Assembly: GCA_947579665.1 (NCBI GenBank)
Contig: OX388341.1
Coordinates: 8,236,752 to 8,300,751 of the forward strand
Origin: Sympetrum striolatum
Taxonomy: Eukaryota > Arthropoda > Insecta > Odonata > Libellulidae
Length of the DNA stretch: 64,000 nt
Direction: 5' to 3'
Numbering within the stretch: position 1 is the first letter of the stretch; every line of letters starts with the position of its first letter. Shown here in pieces: positions 62,445 through 64,000 of the stretch. The notes below the pieces were generated by a model that was given only the letters and a program-made list of their open reading frames with translations, had not been told where the DNA came from and ran no database searches. The position numbers were made by a program, and so were the translations under genes.

Positions 62445-63590
62445 CCACAGAAAATTTATTATAAACAACCGGTTTCGACTATGGTCTAGTCATCTTCAGG
62501 TACCAACACAGAAATTGGTCAAGTATTTATACAAAACAGAGTTAAGGGGAGGGGTAAGGATCAAGGGCTAGTGGAGGGTTGAGGGATAGGAGGACAAGTG
62601 ACAGCAGGGGGGAGGTGGCAGAGAATTGGTGGACATTAGTGAGAACAAAGTTGCTTCTTTTATGGTGAAGAATTTATATACCTGTTCAAAAATATCTAAT
62701 TTAGGACCCTTTGGTAAATAGTGGATTAAGTGGGGTTGAAAATCTGAGGAGTGCTGGTTTTCGAGTAAATGCATAGAGAAATGTGAAGCATATGGGAACC
62801 ATTTTTAAAAAACATTGCTTGTGTTCCTTAATACGTGTGCATAAATGCCTGCCAGTTTGACCTATGTAAATAGCTCCACAGTCTTGACAAATTAATTTAT
62901 AAATACCTGATTTTAAAGAAGGATCAACTTTATCATTAATATTAGAAAGTGTTTTACCCAAACTATGTAAAGTGTAAAAGGCGAGTTTGCAGTTAGAAGG
63001 GAGAGAGTTCGCGATACCGTAACTAACAGGACCAATGTAAGGAATTTTAACCCATTTATTAAGATCATTATTTTTAGTGAGGGTGTGGTAAATGCGGGTC
63101 ATATTTAGTTTTCTTTGTTTTTTGAAGAGAATACGATCAATGAGGGAAGAGGAGTAACCATTAGCAACAGCAATTTGTTTTATAATACCTATTTCTTTGG
63201 AAAAATTACTTTTATTGATAGGAATGTTTAGTAATCTATGTATTAAGCTATGAAAAGCAGCATGTTTATGCAGGATGGGGGCGTTGGAACAATTGTGTAT
63301 GGTGTGGTCAGTGTAACTCGGTTTATGAAAAATGGAGAAATCAATCGAGTTGTTAACTTTTGACGGAGTGAGATCAAGAAAGTTTAAATTATTATTTGTT
63401 TCAATTTCACACGTGAATTTTATATTACTGTGGACAGTATTTAAAAAAGAAGTAAATAAACTCAATTGTCTCAAAGAGCCATTCCAAACGCATAAGATAT
63501 CATCGACATATCTGAACCAAATACCCACGTGTTTAAGCAGATTATGTTGCGAGGAAAATAATTTGGCTTCAAGGTGGTTAACTAAACACT
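62445..63590 (-). mobile_element. Penelope-like element, 3' part
   Basis: A 5'-truncated PLE on the minus strand. Its coding part starts near 63585 inside the reverse transcriptase and ends at 62701. The 3' region ends with CTGAAGATGACTAGACC, ACCGG and AATAAATTTTCTGTGG, the same motif order as in the palindrome at 43306-43490. Best preserved PLE in the window. Confidence 0.85.
62701..63528 (-). CDS. PLE reverse transcriptase / GIY-YIG endonuclease, partial
   Basis: An intact 275-codon frame from an internal ATG; it stays open upstream to about 63582 (LVNHLEAKLF). WFRYVDDIL at residues 4-12 is the catalytic aspartate pair of Penelope reverse transcriptases. NNLNFLDLTPSKVNNSIDFS and KPSYTDHTIHNCSNAP are the following conserved blocks. 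GIYKLICQDCGAIYIGQTGR (from about residue 208) is the GIY-YIG endonuclease with TRIKEHKQ after it. The last 35 residues deviate, probably by a frameshift. The product would copy element RNA primed on nicked DNA. The N-terminal half is missing, so it is not autonomous. Absence of stops suggests a fairly recent insertion. Confidence 0.85.
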   Translation of the reverse strand: MGIWFRYVDDILCVWNGSLRQLSLFTSFLNTVHSNIKFTCEIETNNNLNFLDLTPSKVNNSIDFSIFHKPSYTDHTIHNCSNAPILHKHAAFHSLIHRLLNIPINKSNFSKEIGIIKQIAVANGYSSSLIDRILFKKQRKLNMTRIYHTLTKNNDLNKWVKIPYIGPVSYGIANSLPSNCKLAFYTLHSLGKTLSNINDKVDPSLKSGIYKLICQDCGAIYIGQTGRHLCTRIKEHKQCFLKMVPICFTFLYAFTRKPALLRFSTPLNPLFTKGS

Positions 63591-63599
63591 AAACCTCTT

Positions 63600-64000
63600 T
63601 CAGAATTGCTTACAATATCTTTGACGTCTGACTTCACTTCTTTCGCACCTACTTTCAATCTCATCTACATCTTCCTAAGCTACCATTTTCTCTGCATAGA
63701 TATATTAGAAAGCAGTGTTTATGGGCAGCCCAGTCCTCTTCCACTTATTAACTTTGTCTATTATGATTCCACATCAACTATCCTCACTTATGCTGTTTGA
63801 TTTATGAACAGATTTAACACCAATCTTCTATATTTCCAGTTCAACCCATTTAAATTTAATATCCCTGCTAGTTTGGCTCTAGTGAACTCTATGGAATATA
63901 TTTTCAAGATCAAAATAAAATTTTATTAAATTCCAATCTTCATTCTGCAAGTACTTTCATTGCATTATTTGCACTCCTCTATGTCTCTGAAAACCTTTCT
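63600..64000 (-). pseudogene. RTE-like LINE reverse transcriptase, fingers and palm
   Basis: Minus strand FDLENIFHRV (the DxEKAFDxV block), then in another frame AKLAGILNLNGLNWKYRRLV, LNLFINQTA and SGRGLGCP (the RGVRQGCPLSP block), followed by FNIY-like residues. Several stops. It runs off the window edge at 64000. Confidence 0.75.

Overview
This is a window of AT-rich eukaryotic nuclear DNA, almost certainly from an arthropod and most likely an insect. It holds one recognisable host gene in long introns filled with decayed and nested transposable elements. The host gene, on the + strand, is the 3' half of a novel-type protein kinase C of the insect PKC-delta kind. Six GT-AG exons (19639-19836, 28325-28479, 33183-33321, 37842-38030, 42726-42866, 52070-52216) join without a frame break into 322 codons plus a stop. 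They run from just after the glycine-rich loop to the C-terminal tail. The glycine loop, the C1 domains and the N-terminus must lie upstream; I found no exon for them in the first 19.6 kb, so that stretch is probably intron. Introns are 4.5-9.2 kb.

Layout. 1-7.9 kb: a hAT element with a BED finger, an RTE-like LINE endonuclease remnant, a Tc1/mariner-superfamily transposase remnant, then a pogo/Tigger-like transposon between long inverted repeats, itself hit by a Penelope-like element (PLE). 9.9-16.7 kb: arrays of about 165-bp modules with a tRNA T-arm-like core. 17.8-19.3 kb: a Tigger-type element. 19.6-28.3 kb (intron after exon 1 of the visible part): hAT MITE, PLE and LINE reverse transcriptase remnants, a Tigger-like MITE, an LTR-retrotransposon gag remnant, a tRNA-derived SINE. 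28.5-52 kb (later introns): LINE remnants, fold-back module arrays, a piggyBac-type MITE, a PLE-end palindrome, a hAT-type MITE, a retrotransposon protease remnant and several TIR elements. 52.2-64 kb (downstream of the stop codon): a fold-back near the presumed poly(A) signal, mariner remnants, a second Tigger-type copy in opposite orientation, a mariner element carrying a SINE with perfect target duplication, and an RTE-like LINE split by a PLE.

The most unusual signal is the family of about 165-bp modules, each with a core like GGTTCGATCCCAGG (a tRNA B-box/T-arm look-alike). They occur in direct arrays and as fold-backs around TA-rich centres at six or more loci in both orientations. They resemble a fold-back transposon whose long inverted repeats are built from tandem tRNA-like modules. 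I know of no described family with this structure but cannot search. All alignments here were made by eye.
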